From Actinomycetota bacterium (lineage in GTDB: Bacteria; Actinomycetota; Thermoleophilia; Solirubrobacterales; 70-9), in contig JAFDWO010000110.1 in NCBI GenBank assembly GCA_018268415.1, positions 1-43,863 of the forward strand: a stretch of DNA of 43,863 nucleotides, read 5' to 3'. Below, piece after piece: positions 1 to 7,130 of this stretch. A program made the position numbers and the translations under genes. Positions within the stretch are counted from its first letter, which is position 1. Each line of letters opens with the position of its first letter. The notes beneath the pieces are model-generated. The model saw nothing but the letters and a program-made list of their open reading frames with translations, was not told where the DNA came from and did no database searches.

Positions 1-369
1 CACGGATCCCCCCATCCCGGCGTCCGGGGGCCGGAGGGTGCGACCGATCCGCCACGGGACCGTCACCGAAGGGAGACCTCGTCACGGAGATGCCGGGAAC
101 GTCACCCTTCCTCCCGCCCTTCGCCGTCACTCAAGGATCTCCGTGTCTGGTTTCGGTTGCTCAGCAACCAAAACTCGACACGCGTCCCACGGACCCCCGA
201 TCCCGGCCTCCGGGGGCCGGAAGGTGTGACGGGACCGTCACGGAGGAGGGATCTGGTCACGGAGACGTCGGGAAGGTCGCGAGTGTGACGGGACCCTCAT
301 CGGACCGGGACCCCGTCACGAAGACGCAGGGAACTCCACGCCTCCTCCCGTGTTGTCCAACGCTCACGG

Positions 370-421
370 ACGCGTTCCGTACTTTGACCCTGCCATGGCA
401 GGGTCAAAGTACGGAACGCGT
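370..421. repeat. Perfect 52-bp palindrome without loop
   Basis: Positions 370-395 are exactly complementary to 396-421, centred on a CCATGG core, with no loop. The left arm starts acgcgttccgtactttgacc. It lies in the gene-free tract and is followed directly by a second inverted repeat (419-451). A stem this long and perfect is unlikely by chance. It resembles the other long stems of the window in design. Confidence 0.9.
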
Positions 422-451
422 TCCCGGGCCCTCCTTCCGGGCCCGGGAACG
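419..451. repeat. 13-bp inverted repeat with 7-nt loop
   Basis: Arms 419-431 (cgttcccgggccc) and 439-451 (gggcccgggaacg) are perfectly complementary around the loop tccttcc. It abuts the 52-bp palindrome at 370-421, so the two together form a double hairpin. There is no T tract on either side, so it is not a classical intrinsic terminator. Confidence 0.8.
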
Positions 452-556
452 GACCGAAGGTTGCGGAAAGTGTGACGTTCCCGGCGTCTTAGTCACCGAT
501 CGGGCGAGGTGTGGCCTCTCCCGCACGGACCCGTCACGGAAGTCCGACCTCGTGAC

Positions 557-699
557 GTCCCTGTGTCGTCTTTTTCACGACCCCGGCCCGTCCCTGCGTC
601 TCCCCCTGTCCCTGTGTCGTCTTTTTCACGACCTCCTCCCGTCCCTGTGCCGCCTCTTTCACGACCCCTCACGTCCCTGTGCCCGCCCTCCCCACGACC
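557..699 (+). repeat. Four decaying copies of a 26-bp direct repeat
   Basis: Copies begin at 557, 608, 641 and 673. The first two are identical over 26 bp (gtccctgtgtcgtc followed by tttttcacgacc). The third and fourth carry increasing substitutions. Spacing is irregular (51, 33, 32 bp), which argues against a CRISPR array and for a degenerating tandem duplication. Confidence 0.8.
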
Positions 700-707
700 C
701 CCTCCCG

Positions 708-763
708 TCCCGGGCGCCTCATGGCGCTCACAGCCTGCCAGGAGCGCCATGAGGCGCCCGGGA
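708..763. repeat. 21-bp perfect inverted repeat with 14-nt loop
   Basis: Arms 708-728 and 743-763 are exact reverse complements. The inner part reads ctcatggcgct / agcgccatgag. This inner ATGGCGC / GCGCCAT segment recurs in the stems at 1104-1141 and 36064-36106, which is why I treat them as one family. No coding sequence or T tract is associated. Confidence 0.85.
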
Positions 764-767
764 CCAG

Positions 768-1051
768 CTCGGACGGGTGGGGTGGTCGGGGCCGGGGTCG
801 GGCGGCCACGCGCCCCGCACCGCACCTCGGACGGGTGCGGGGGCCGGGGTCGCGGCGCAAACGCGCCCCGCGCCGCACCCTCGGACGGGTGCGGGGGCCG
901 GGGCCCCGGCGCTACGCGCCGCCGCGCCACACCTCCGATGGCCACACCGGCAGAGGTCGCGCCCGCCGCACCTCGGACGGCCGCAAGGGCCTGGGCCGTA
1001 GCGCGCCTCGGACGGGTGGGGCGGTTGCGGGCCACGCGGCACCTCGGACGG
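768..1051 (+). repeat. Seven-copy degenerate repeat around ctcggacgg
   Basis: The nonamer ctcggacgg (ctccgatgg in the fourth copy) starts at 768, 826, 880, 933, 972, 1007 and 1043. Early copies are followed by gggtgcgggggccggg, giving a unit of about 53-58 bp. Later units are shortened to about 35-39 bp. It looks like a tandem array losing material toward the yaaA side. Confidence 0.7.
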
Positions 1052-1103
1052 CCGCGCCGCCCGGGATCGCGCCCCTGCCTTCTCGACGGCCCCGGCCCCT
1101 TCC

Positions 1104-1141
1104 CTGTTCCTTATGACACCCAGGGCGCCATAAGGAAACAG
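1104..1141. repeat. Imperfect hairpin, decayed copy of the stem at 36064
   Basis: The arm ctgttccttatgacacc (1104-1120) pairs with ggcgccataaggaaacag (1124-1141), with two mismatches and one bulged A. The stem at 36064-36106 contains the intact version (ctgttccttatggcg). Two copies of one hairpin 35 kb apart, one degraded, mark a dispersed element. The centre CCAGGGCGCC is also shared with the stem at 26133-26178. Confidence 0.75.
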
Positions 1142-1205
1142 CGGAGCGGTCTCGGCGACGCCGCGACCGACGCGGACCGGGCCCTCACGGCGCCCGTCCC
1201 GTTAC

Positions 1206-1946
1206 CTACCCAGCAACGATCACATCCAGGTACCCCGGCGCCGGCTCCACTGCAAACCCCGCGGCCGCGGCGATCGCCGCGGCGCCCTCCGGGTTCTCCG
1301 GCGCCTTCTTCGCCTCCAACAGCGCGCGGGCAACTTCGCCGCGGACCGCCTTCGCCATGTGGCTCACCGGCTTGCGCTTACCCTTCACCTCGGTGAAGGC
1401 GCGGACGGCGAGGAGCGTCGCGCGCTTGGGCTTCCAGGCCGCCGCGTAAGCGCCGGAGCGCATGTCGACGACGAGGGTGCCCTCCTTGTCGGGGAGCGCC
1501 GCGGTGAGGACCGGGCGCCAGAAGGCCGCGAGACCACCGACCCCGTCCAGCTTCGCTTTCGCCGAGAGTCGGTAGTAGGGGATGCGGTCGGCGGGCCGCA
1601 CGACGCCCCAGAGGGCCGAGGCGATCAGCACTCGGCCCTGGGCGCGCCTGGGGAGCTCCGGCAACCTCAGACGGTCGTAGAGAACGCCGGTGTAGACCTC
1701 GGCGGCAGGACCCGCCGGGGCGGAGTCGAGGACCGCGTCAACGGCGACCTCGCCCGCCTGGCCCTTCGACACCGCGAGCATCGAGACCGCCTGGTCGACC
1801 GGCAGCTCCGCGAGCGCGGCGAGCGCCCCAAGCAACTTCCGCCTCGACTCCATCAGCTCGCCGGCGTAGGCGAGCGCTTCGAGATCGACGGGCGGACCCG
1901 TCTCCGGCGCGGTCTTCCCCTCGGACGGGGGCAGCAGAATCAGCAT
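1206..1946 (-). CDS. yaaA: Peroxide stress protein YaaA (DUF328/UPF0246 family)
   Basis: The 246-residue product opens with the family signature MLILLPPSEGKT and keeps the expected order of conserved blocks: an early PVDQA segment, a YTGVLYDRL block at about residue 85, ASALWGVVRP near 110, IPYYRLSAK near 123 and a C-terminal KRKPVSHMAKAVRGE block. Full length compares well with the family (about 245-260). Family members lower free intracellular iron and limit oxidative damage during peroxide stress in E. coli; the biochemical activity is poorly defined. The ATG lies 12 nt beyond the stop of the upstream MarR gene, so the two are probably co-transcribed. The nearest Shine-Dalgarno (AAGGAGG) overlaps the end of the MarR gene. 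Confidence 0.93.
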   Translation of the reverse strand: MLILLPPSEGKTAPETGPPVDLEALAYAGELMESRRKLLGALAALAELPVDQAVSMLAVSKGQAGEVAVDAVLDSAPAGPAAEVYTGVLYDRLRLPELPRRAQGRVLIASALWGVVRPADRIPYYRLSAKAKLDGVGGLAAFWRPVLTAALPDKEGTLVVDMRSGAYAAAWKPKRATLLAVRAFTEVKGKRKPVSHMAKAVRGEVARALLEAKKAPENPEGAAAIAAAAGFAVEPAPGYLDVIVAG

Positions 1947-1958
1947 CGCTGCAGGACA

Positions 1959-2498
1959 TTAAGCCTCCTTCAGGTGTTCGTACGTCTTGGCGATGTCCTC
2001 GCGATCCATCAGGGACTCGACGGCGGCGTCGAGCTTGCGGCGCTGCGTCGGGGTGAGGGTGGCGGCGAAGGCCTCGAGGCCGTTCCGCTTCACCGTCGTG
2101 AGCTTGTCGACGAGCTCGTTGCCCGCCGCGGTGATCCGCACAAGGCGGATGCGACGGTCGGTCGGGTCCTCGACCCGCGTCGCCAGCCCCTTCTTCACCA
2201 GGCCGTCGACGGCCCGGCTCATCGCCGGCGGCGAGGCGCCGAAAAGCCCGGCCAGGTCGGAGAGCTGCCAGGTCGACGGGCAGTCTCCCAGGCCCCCAAG
2301 CTCGAGCAAAACCTTGCACTGGGTCGTGGTCAGCCCGGTGTCCTGCAGGACGCGCAGCTGATTGCCGCGGTCGTAGAGGAAGACGTGGCGCATCAGCGCG
2401 CAGATCCGTGCGGCCGTGTCACGGGACTCCGCATCGATCTCCGTGCTCGCCCGGGCGCCACCGGCCCGCTCGATCGCTCTGACATCGCTTACTTGCAT
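1959..2498 (-). CDS. MarR-family transcriptional regulator
   Basis: A 179-residue winged-helix regulator. The frame runs open far upstream, but the ATG at 2498 (MQVSDVRAIE) is the sensible start: it lies 7 nt behind a -10 hexamer and outside the divergent bioA gene. The MarR core spans about residues 35-150: TTTQCKVLLELG, the recognition-helix region LSDLAGLFGASPPAMSRAVDGLVKKGL, and the wing VEDPTDRRIRLVRITAAG. MarR proteins bind palindromes as dimers and usually repress themselves and a divergent neighbour. A gttgc/gcaac inverted repeat sits between its own -35 and -10. Ligand and targets are not evident; the divergent gene is bioA and the downstream gene is yaaA. Confidence 0.92.
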   Translation of the reverse strand: MQVSDVRAIERAGGARASTEIDAESRDTAARICALMRHVFLYDRGNQLRVLQDTGLTTTQCKVLLELGGLGDCPSTWQLSDLAGLFGASPPAMSRAVDGLVKKGLATRVEDPTDRRIRLVRITAAGNELVDKLTTVKRNGLEAFAATLTPTQRRKLDAAVESLMDREDIAKTYEHLKEA

Positions 2499-2505
2499 CG
2501 CGGTA

Positions 2506-2534
2506 ATTGTTGCATCCACGCAACCTTTTCTCAA
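2506..2534 (-). promoter_or_regulatory. Probable marR promoter with embedded operator, leaderless
   Basis: Reading the minus strand, TTGAGA (2534-2529) and AACAAT (2511-2506) are separated by 17 nt, and the marR ATG starts 7 nt after the -10. The inverted repeat gttgc-N6-gcaac (2509-2524) overlaps the spacer and -10, the usual place for autorepression. No Shine-Dalgarno precedes the ATG, so a leaderless transcript is expected. Confidence 0.5.
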
Positions 2535-2623
2535 GCGCAAGCGTTGCCCGCCCCAGACGCACGCCCTCCCCCGCGCGGGTGGGTCGTCCCCGCCGCCGGC
2601 CACCGCGAGGCGCGACCGAGGGC

Positions 2624-2629
2624 TAGTGT
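2624..2629 (+). promoter_or_regulatory. Putative -10 (TAGTGT) of bioA
   Basis: TAGTGT lies 7 nt before the bioA ATG and no Shine-Dalgarno is visible. The same arrangement (TANNNT, 6-8 nt, start codon) recurs before several other genes here. No convincing -35 was found. Confidence 0.35.
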
Positions 2630-2636
2630 CGTGGCC

Positions 2637-3938
2637 ATGAGCGACGCCGCCCGCCTCAACCACCTCGACCAGGAGTTCGTCTGGCACCCCTTCACCCAGC
2701 AACAGGGATGGCGCGAGGAAGAGCCACTGCAGATCGAACGCGGCGAGGGCGTCCACCTCTTCGACGTCGACGGCAACCGGTACATCGACGGCACCTCGTC
2801 GCTCTGGTGCAACGTCCACGGCCATCGCCACCCCGACCTCGACCGCGCCGCGCGCGAGCAGTTCGACAAGGTCGCCCACTCGACCATGCTCGGCCTCTCC
2901 CACCCCGGCGCGACCGAGCTGGCGGCGCGACTGATCGAGATCGCCCCGGACGGCCTGCGGCGCGTCTTCTACTCGGATTCCGGCTCGACCGCCGCCGAGA
3001 TCGCGCTGAAGATGGCCTTCCAGTACCACCAACAGCGCGGCGACACGGCCCGCACCCGCTTCATCCGCATGCGCGAGGCCTACCACGGGGACACGCTCGG
3101 CTCGGTCTCGGTCGGCGGGATCGACCTCTTCCACGCGACCTACAGGCCGCTCCTCTTCGACACGCTGGCGGCCGAGCCCGGCGATGCCGATCAGATGGAG
3201 AGCCTCCTGAGCGCCCACGAGGGCGAGGTGGCGGCGGTCATCATGGAGCCGCTGGTGCAGGGCGCGGGCGGCATGATCGTCCACCCCGACGGCTACCTGC
3301 GTGCGGTGCGCGAGCTCTGTGACCGCCACGGCGTGCTGCTGATCTGCGACGAGGTGGCGACCGGCTTCGGGCGCACCGGCACGATGTTCGCGGTCGAACG
3401 CGAGGGCGTCTCGCCCGACTTCCTCTGCCTCGCCAAGGGGATCACCGCGGGCTACCTGCCGCTGGCGGCGACGCTGACCACCGAGGCCGTCTACGAAGGC
3501 TTCCTCGGCGCCCCCGCCGACGCCAAGACCTTCTTCCACGGCCACACCTACACCGGCAACCCGATCGCCTGCGCCGTCGCGCTCGCCAACCTCGACGTCT
3601 TCGAGCGCGAGCGCACGATCGAGCGCCTGCAACCGAAGATCGAGCTGCTCGACCGGCGCCTGGCCGAGATCGCCGAGCTCCCCGGCGTCACCGAGATCCG
3701 CTCGCGCGGCGTGATGGTCGGCATCGATCTCGGCGCCCACGACCCCGAACTCCGAGTGGGCCACCTGGTCACCCTCGAGGCCCGCAAGCGCGGCGCCCTG
3801 GTCCGCCCCCTCGGCGACGTGGTCGTCCTGATGCCCCCCCTTGCCATCTCGGAGTCGGAGCTGGAAGAGCTGCTCGACATCACGGTGGAGTCGATCACCG
3901 CCGCCCTGGCCTCCGTGCCGGCGCCCGAGCGCGCGTAG
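2637..3938 (+). CDS. bioA: Adenosylmethionine-8-amino-7-oxononanoate aminotransferase BioA
   Basis: A 433-residue class III, PLP-dependent aminotransferase. In biotin synthesis BioA moves an amino group from S-adenosylmethionine to KAPA, giving DAPA. The N-terminal VWHPFTQ motif is the BioA hallmark. SDSGSTAAEIALKMA (phosphate cup), AYHGDTLGSVSVGG, EPLVQGAGGM, LICDEVATGFGRTG (PLP-binding Asp) and LAKGITAGYLPL (Schiff-base lysine) follow in the expected order, and HGHTYTGNPIACA closes the active site. Length is normal. The ATG at 2637 was chosen because the alignment with BioA begins there; the upstream reading frame overlaps the marR promoter. No other biotin genes are in the window. It is transcribed divergently from marR. 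Confidence 0.9.
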   Translation: MSDAARLNHLDQEFVWHPFTQQQGWREEEPLQIERGEGVHLFDVDGNRYIDGTSSLWCNVHGHRHPDLDRAAREQFDKVAHSTMLGLSHPGATELAARLIEIAPDGLRRVFYSDSGSTAAEIALKMAFQYHQQRGDTARTRFIRMREAYHGDTLGSVSVGGIDLFHATYRPLLFDTLAAEPGDADQMESLLSAHEGEVAAVIMEPLVQGAGGMIVHPDGYLRAVRELCDRHGVLLICDEVATGFGRTGTMFAVEREGVSPDFLCLAKGITAGYLPLAATLTTEAVYEGFLGAPADAKTFFHGHTYTGNPIACAVALANLDVFERERTIERLQPKIELLDRRLAEIAELPGVTEIRSRGVMVGIDLGAHDPELRVGHLVTLEARKRGALVRPLGDVVVLMPPLAISESELEELLDITVESITAALASVPAPERA

Positions 3939-3953
3939 ACCACCCGACCGCGC

Positions 3954-3995
3954 GCTGAGTTGAGCCGGTCATGAGCGGCACAATTCAGCGAGCGC
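3954..3995. repeat. Imperfect long hairpin between bioA and the sigma factor gene
   Basis: Around a short central loop, gctgagttgagccg (starting 3954) pairs with cggcacaattcagc with two mismatches, and flanking gcgc tracts extend the stem. The word gctgagttgag also occurs in the much larger stem at 26133-26178. It starts 15 nt after the bioA stop and could end that transcript, but has no T tract. Confidence 0.6.
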
Positions 3996-4023
3996 GTCGC
4001 GCCCCGCCCGCGAACATGACCCT

Positions 4024-4593
4024 GTGACGGATCGGGGAGAGGGCCGTAGTAGGGGCGTGAGTCAGACCGCGGTCGCAGAGGCAAGAGACGCTCCGGGCGC
4101 GGGAGATATGGCGTTCGACCGGCTCTACCGGACGAGCCGCGACGACGTCTACGCCTATGTGGCGAGCCTGCTCCGCGACGGGCCGGCGGCCGAGGAAGTG
4201 ACGGCGACCGCCTTCGAGCGCGCCTACCGGAAGCGCCACCGCTTCGACTCCCGTCGCGGCGAGCCGCGCGCCTGGCTCTTCGGGATCGCCCGCAACGCGG
4301 CGCTCGACGAGCTGCGGCGCCGCGGCCGCCAGGCCGAGCTCGCGGCCGAGCCCGCCGACCTCGACGGAGCCTCGGTCGAGGCGGGAGCGGAGCACTCCGA
4401 GCGGAGGCTCGCCCTACGGGCCGCCCTCGCCCGCCTCGAACCTCGAGAACGCGAGCTGATCGCGCTCAAGTTCTTCGCCGGCCTCGGCAACGCCGAGATC
4501 GCCGCGGTCCTCTCGATCAGCGAGTCGAACGCCGGCACCCGCCTTCACCGCGCCGTGACCAAGTTGAGGGAGGCCCTCGATGGATCGATTTGA
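4024..4593 (+). CDS. ECF-type RNA polymerase sigma factor (sigma-70 family)
   Basis: A 189-residue sigma factor of the extracytoplasmic-function type. Region 2 covers about residues 30-100 (FDRLYRTSRDDVYAYVASLL, AEEVTATAFERAYR, and the conserved region 2.4 block PRAWLFGIARNAALDELRRR). Region 4 covers about 130-185 (LEPRERELIALKFFAGLGNAEIAAVLSISESNAGTRLHRAVTKLREAL). There is no region 3, as expected. Its 3' end overlaps the next gene by 14 nt; that gene encodes a membrane protein, a layout typical of sigma/anti-sigma pairs. The start is uncertain: GTG at 4024 gives the longest frame, while GTG at 4057 or ATG at 4108 (after GGGAG) are possible and would remove only a poorly conserved N-terminus. 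Confidence 0.9.
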   Translation: MTDRGEGRSRGVSQTAVAEARDAPGAGDMAFDRLYRTSRDDVYAYVASLLRDGPAAEEVTATAFERAYRKRHRFDSRRGEPRAWLFGIARNAALDELRRRGRQAELAAEPADLDGASVEAGAEHSERRLALRAALARLEPRERELIALKFFAGLGNAEIAAVLSISESNAGTRLHRAVTKLREALDGSI

Positions 4594-5671
4594 CGACGAC
4601 ACCCTGTTCGCCGAGTTGCGGGCGCTGCGCCCGGAGCCGCGGCCGGAGTTCGCGGCCGAGCTCGACGAGCGCACCGCGGCGGGATTTCCCCGCCGCGCGG
4701 GCGCGCCCCCGACCGGGACCCCTTTCGCCGCGCTGATCGACCGCTGGCGAGCACTGAGCCCGGGCCGCCGACTCGTCCCGGTGGCGGGAATGGCGCTCGT
4801 GGCGCTGGCGGTGGCGACGACGGTTGTCGCGATCGCCGGCTCGAGCTCGACGTCGGTCAATCTGGACTCCAGAGGCCAGCTCCTGAGTGAGACCGCCATG
4901 GCGCCCCAGGCCGACCAGGCCGCGCCCAAGGCAATGGCCGGCGCGAAGGCCGCCCCTGCGCCGAAGGCTCAGGCCCCGGGACACCGCAACATCGAACGCT
5001 CCGCCTACGTCACCCTCGGCACCAAGCCGGGCGAGGTCTCGGGTGCGGCGGCGAAGGTCTACGAAGCGGTGCACGCGGCGAACGGGGTCGTGCTGCACTC
5101 CAGGGTGCGGAGCGGCACCGCGGGGGCCACCGGGGCCTACTTCGACCTGCTGATCCCGAGCGCCAAGCTCGACGACGCGCTGTCGGCCTTCTCGCAGATC
5201 GCCGAAGTCCGGCAGCGCCACGACGCCACCAACGACATCACCGCGCCAACCGTCGGTGCCGCCGAAGAGCTGCGCGACTCGAACGCGGCGATCGAAGGGC
5301 TACTAAAGGAGCTCGGGAACGTCGAAACGGAAGCGCAACGGGAATCGGTCGAAGCGCGACTGCGCGAAGAGCGCCGCCGGCACGCCGCGATCCGCGCCTC
5401 GCTCGACCACCTGCACCAGCGCGCGTCGATGTCGGAGGTGACGGTGCGGATCGTCACCGACCACGGCGCCGGGGTGACGCCGCCGAGCAAGGGCGACAGC
5501 AGCTGGGGCGTCGGCGACGCGCTCCACGACGCCGGCCACATCCTCACGATCGCCGCCGGCGTCACGCTCATCGGCCTGGCGGCCCTCGCCCCGATCGCCC
5601 TCATCGCTCTCGCCTTCTGGCTGGCGAACCGTTTCCGCGTCCGTCGTCTGCGTGAGCGCGCCCTCGGCTGA
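4580..5671 (+). CDS. Membrane-anchored DUF4349 protein, putative anti-sigma partner
   Basis: A 363-residue protein with a short acidic cytoplasmic N-terminus (about 1-60), one transmembrane helix at about 65-87, an Ala/Pro/Lys-rich linker, then an extracytoplasmic DUF4349-like domain (about 135-315) that includes a charged coiled-coil segment (ETEAQRESVEARLREERRRHAAIRASLD). A second hydrophobic helix at about 318-353 ends in a basic tail. DUF4349 proteins are uncharacterised, but several follow ECF sigma genes. The 14-nt overlap with the sigma gene implies translational coupling and supports a role in sensing or holding the sigma factor. No zinc-binding HxxxCxxC motif is present, so it is not a ZAS-type anti-sigma. 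Confidence 0.8.
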   Translation: MDRFDDDTLFAELRALRPEPRPEFAAELDERTAAGFPRRAGAPPTGTPFAALIDRWRALSPGRRLVPVAGMALVALAVATTVVAIAGSSSTSVNLDSRGQLLSETAMAPQADQAAPKAMAGAKAAPAPKAQAPGHRNIERSAYVTLGTKPGEVSGAAAKVYEAVHAANGVVLHSRVRSGTAGATGAYFDLLIPSAKLDDALSAFSQIAEVRQRHDATNDITAPTVGAAEELRDSNAAIEGLLKELGNVETEAQRESVEARLREERRRHAAIRASLDHLHQRASMSEVTVRIVTDHGAGVTPPSKGDSSWGVGDALHDAGHILTIAAGVTLIGLAALAPIALIALAFWLANRFRVRRLRERALG

Positions 5672-5690
5672 TTCGGCTCGACACACCCCT

Positions 5691-5696
5691 TAGGGT
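5691..5696 (+). promoter_or_regulatory. Putative -10 (TAGGGT) of the NUDIX gene
   Basis: TAGGGT is followed by 6 nt and then the ATG at 5703, with no Shine-Dalgarno, which suggests a leaderless start. The hexamer is half of a small inverted repeat (acaccc at 5683-5688, gggtgt at 5693-5698) that could be a regulator site or the end of the preceding transcript. Confidence 0.35.
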
Positions 5697-5702
5697 GTTG
5701 CG

Positions 5703-6347
5703 ATGCCCGAGGAGAGGAAGCCGGTCGTGCCGCGGCCGGCCGCGTCGGTGGTCCTGATGCGGCGCGGTGGCAAGCACGGACAGCGGGCGCTGGAGGTGCT
5801 GCTCCTGCGGCGCAGCCCGACGGCCGGGTTCTTCCCCGGCGCCTGGGTCTTCCCCGGCGGCGCCTGCGAGCCGGAGGACGGCGAGGGGCCGGACGGCTAC
5901 CGCGCCTGCGCGATCCGCGAGCTCCGCGAGGAGGCCGGGATCGACCTCCCGATCGAGGAGGAGATGGTCCCCTTCTGCCGCTTCATCACCCCGAAGGCGA
6001 TCTCGCGCCGCTTCGACGCCTGGTTCTTCATGGCCCTCGCCCCCGCCCACACGCCGCCCGAGATCGACGGCGGCGAGATCGTCGACGCGCGCTGGTTCCG
6101 CCCCGCGGCGGCGCTCGCGGGCGCCGACGACGGCGAGATCGGTCTCGCCTTCCCGACCCGCATCCAGCTCGGCTGGCTCGCCGAACACGCCACCTCGAAC
6201 GATGCCCTGGCCGCCTACCGCGGCCGCTCGGTCGAGCCGCTGATCCCGGAACTGATCGACGAGGGCGAGGAGATCCGCGTCGTCCTCCCCGGCATCGCCG
6301 ACTCGCGGAACCTCAAGAACCTGGTCGAGGACTTTCGCCGGGACTGA
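5703..6347 (+). CDS. NUDIX hydrolase
   Basis: A 214-residue NUDIX protein that hydrolyses a nucleoside diphosphate linked to another moiety. The NUDIX box is GGACEPEDGEGPDGYRACAIRELREEAGI (split here for reading: GGACEPEDG at 52-60, RELREEAGI at 72-80). It carries a few extra residues between the first glycines and the REXXEE helix, as in the NUDT19/CoA-pyrophosphatase-like subgroup. The metal-binding glutamates of REELREE-type helices are present. FPGAWVFPGG at 44-53 precedes the box. The substrate cannot be named from sequence. The gene converges with, and overlaps by 35 nt, the DUF3137-like gene on the other strand. Confidence 0.88.
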   Translation: MPEERKPVVPRPAASVVLMRRGGKHGQRALEVLLLRRSPTAGFFPGAWVFPGGACEPEDGEGPDGYRACAIRELREEAGIDLPIEEEMVPFCRFITPKAISRRFDAWFFMALAPAHTPPEIDGGEIVDARWFRPAAALAGADDGEIGLAFPTRIQLGWLAEHATSNDALAAYRGRSVEPLIPELIDEGEEIRVVLPGIADSRNLKNLVEDFRRD

Positions 6348-7017
6348 CCGCGTCGGGGAACGGTGCCAGCCCCGCGTGCCACGGGCCGGGCGGGTAGGTG
6401 TGGATGCCGCTCTCGTCCATCTCCCCCTGGATCCGCCGGAAGAGCTGCCCGGCGTTCTTCAGGGCAAGTTTCAGTTCTTCCTCGGAGCGCTCGCGCAGCC
6501 GCCACATGAACCACAGTTGACGGTCGTTGACGCCGAAGTCGATCTCCCCGGTCATCGTCGTCACCCAGGCGAGGAAGCCGGGGCTGAAGAGCTCCCGCAG
6601 GTTGATCGGGTCGTAGTCCTTCGGCACGGTCGTCCAGAAGCGCTTGTTGAAGTCCAGCGACTCGAATTCGACCTTGCGCGAGAGGCGCTGCTGGACGTGC
6701 TCCGTCCCCTCGATCGACTCGACGTTGAAGGCGGGCACCACCTGGGCCAGATCCGGCATGTGGGCCTTGGCGAGGATCGCGGTCGGCAGCACGGCCTTGT
6801 TGAACAGCCCGCCCATTTCGCGTTCGTCGGCATCGCAGGAGGCACCCCAGAAGCCTTCGACCAACTGCCCGGTCAGCCGGTTGACGCCCCCGACGCAAAG
6901 CGCCACCGGGCCGTCCTTCGGATTGATCCCGCCGACCGGTTCGTAGGTGACTTCGTGGCGCTCGCCGTAGCGGCGCACCAGGTCGGCCCAGTCCTGCGCT
7001 TCCTGCTTGGCGCCCAT
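6313..7017 (-). CDS. Hypothetical protein, DUF3137-like
   Basis: A 234-residue soluble protein with no signal peptide or membrane helix. The segment around residues 110-180 (EFESLDFNKRFWTTVPKDYDP, FSPGFLAWVTT, IDFGVNDRQLWF) follows the pattern of DUF3137 proteins, where a short FNxxF strand precedes a helix and a paired strand. Those proteins are often encoded beside LemA, and here the lemA start is 114 bp away on the opposite strand. Function is unknown. The ATG at 7017 is preceded by TAGGAT at a 6-nt distance and no Shine-Dalgarno. The C-terminal 20 residues are Pro/Ser-rich and overlap the 3' end of the NUDIX gene. Confidence 0.65.
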   Translation of the reverse strand: MGAKQEAQDWADLVRRYGERHEVTYEPVGGINPKDGPVALCVGGVNRLTGQLVEGFWGASCDADEREMGGLFNKAVLPTAILAKAHMPDLAQVVPAFNVESIEGTEHVQQRLSRKVEFESLDFNKRFWTTVPKDYDPINLRELFSPGFLAWVTTMTGEIDFGVNDRQLWFMWRLRERSEEELKLALKNAGQLFRRIQGEMDESGIHTYPPGPWHAGLAPFPDAVSPGESPRPGS

Positions 7018-7023
7018 TCCGTG

Positions 7024-7029
7024 ATCCTA
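7024..7029 (-). promoter_or_regulatory. Putative -10 (TAGGAT) of the DUF3137-like gene
   Basis: On the minus strand TAGGAT is followed by 6 nt and the ATG at 7017. It closely matches the TANNNT hexamers found in the same position before bioA, the NUDIX gene and the GMC gene. Confidence 0.4.
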
Positions 7030-7130
7030 GTGACGCCCGGCCCCGCGATCCGACCCGGAGACCCGTCCGTCGCGGCCCCGATCGGCGCTAAGGTTCGGCC
7101 CTAGCCGATCGAACCCTCGAGGGAGACTCA

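Larger units (their letters stand above)
1..1205. other. Gene-free, repeat-rich intergenic tract
   Basis: I see no credible gene here. Open frames exist on both strands, but their products are Arg/Pro/Gly/Ala-rich low-complexity strings typical of GC-rich non-coding DNA and match no family I recognise. The tract is built of decayed repeats. A roughly 39-bp block at 5-43 recurs at 191-229. A block beginning gggaccgtcac recurs near 56 and 231, with a weaker copy near 290. Direct repeats lie at 557-699 and 768-1051, and large palindromes at 370-451, 708-763 and 1104-1141. It ends where the yaaA stop codon begins. Confidence 0.7.

Noticed and set aside
557..1051. Repeat clusters as a possible CRISPR array
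   Set aside because: Units diverge progressively, spacing is irregular, spacers are themselves related, and there are no cas genes.
38..1396. Several long open frames on both strands in the first 1.2 kb
   Set aside because: Their products are low-complexity Arg/Pro/Gly strings, overlap one another in all frames, lack ribosome-binding sites and follow the DNA repeats. High GC makes stop codons rare, so such frames are expected by chance.
1359..2636. N-terminal extension of bioA in the same open frame
   Set aside because: The extra 426 codons are antisense to yaaA and marR and encode no recognisable domain. The BioA family start coincides with ATG 2637.
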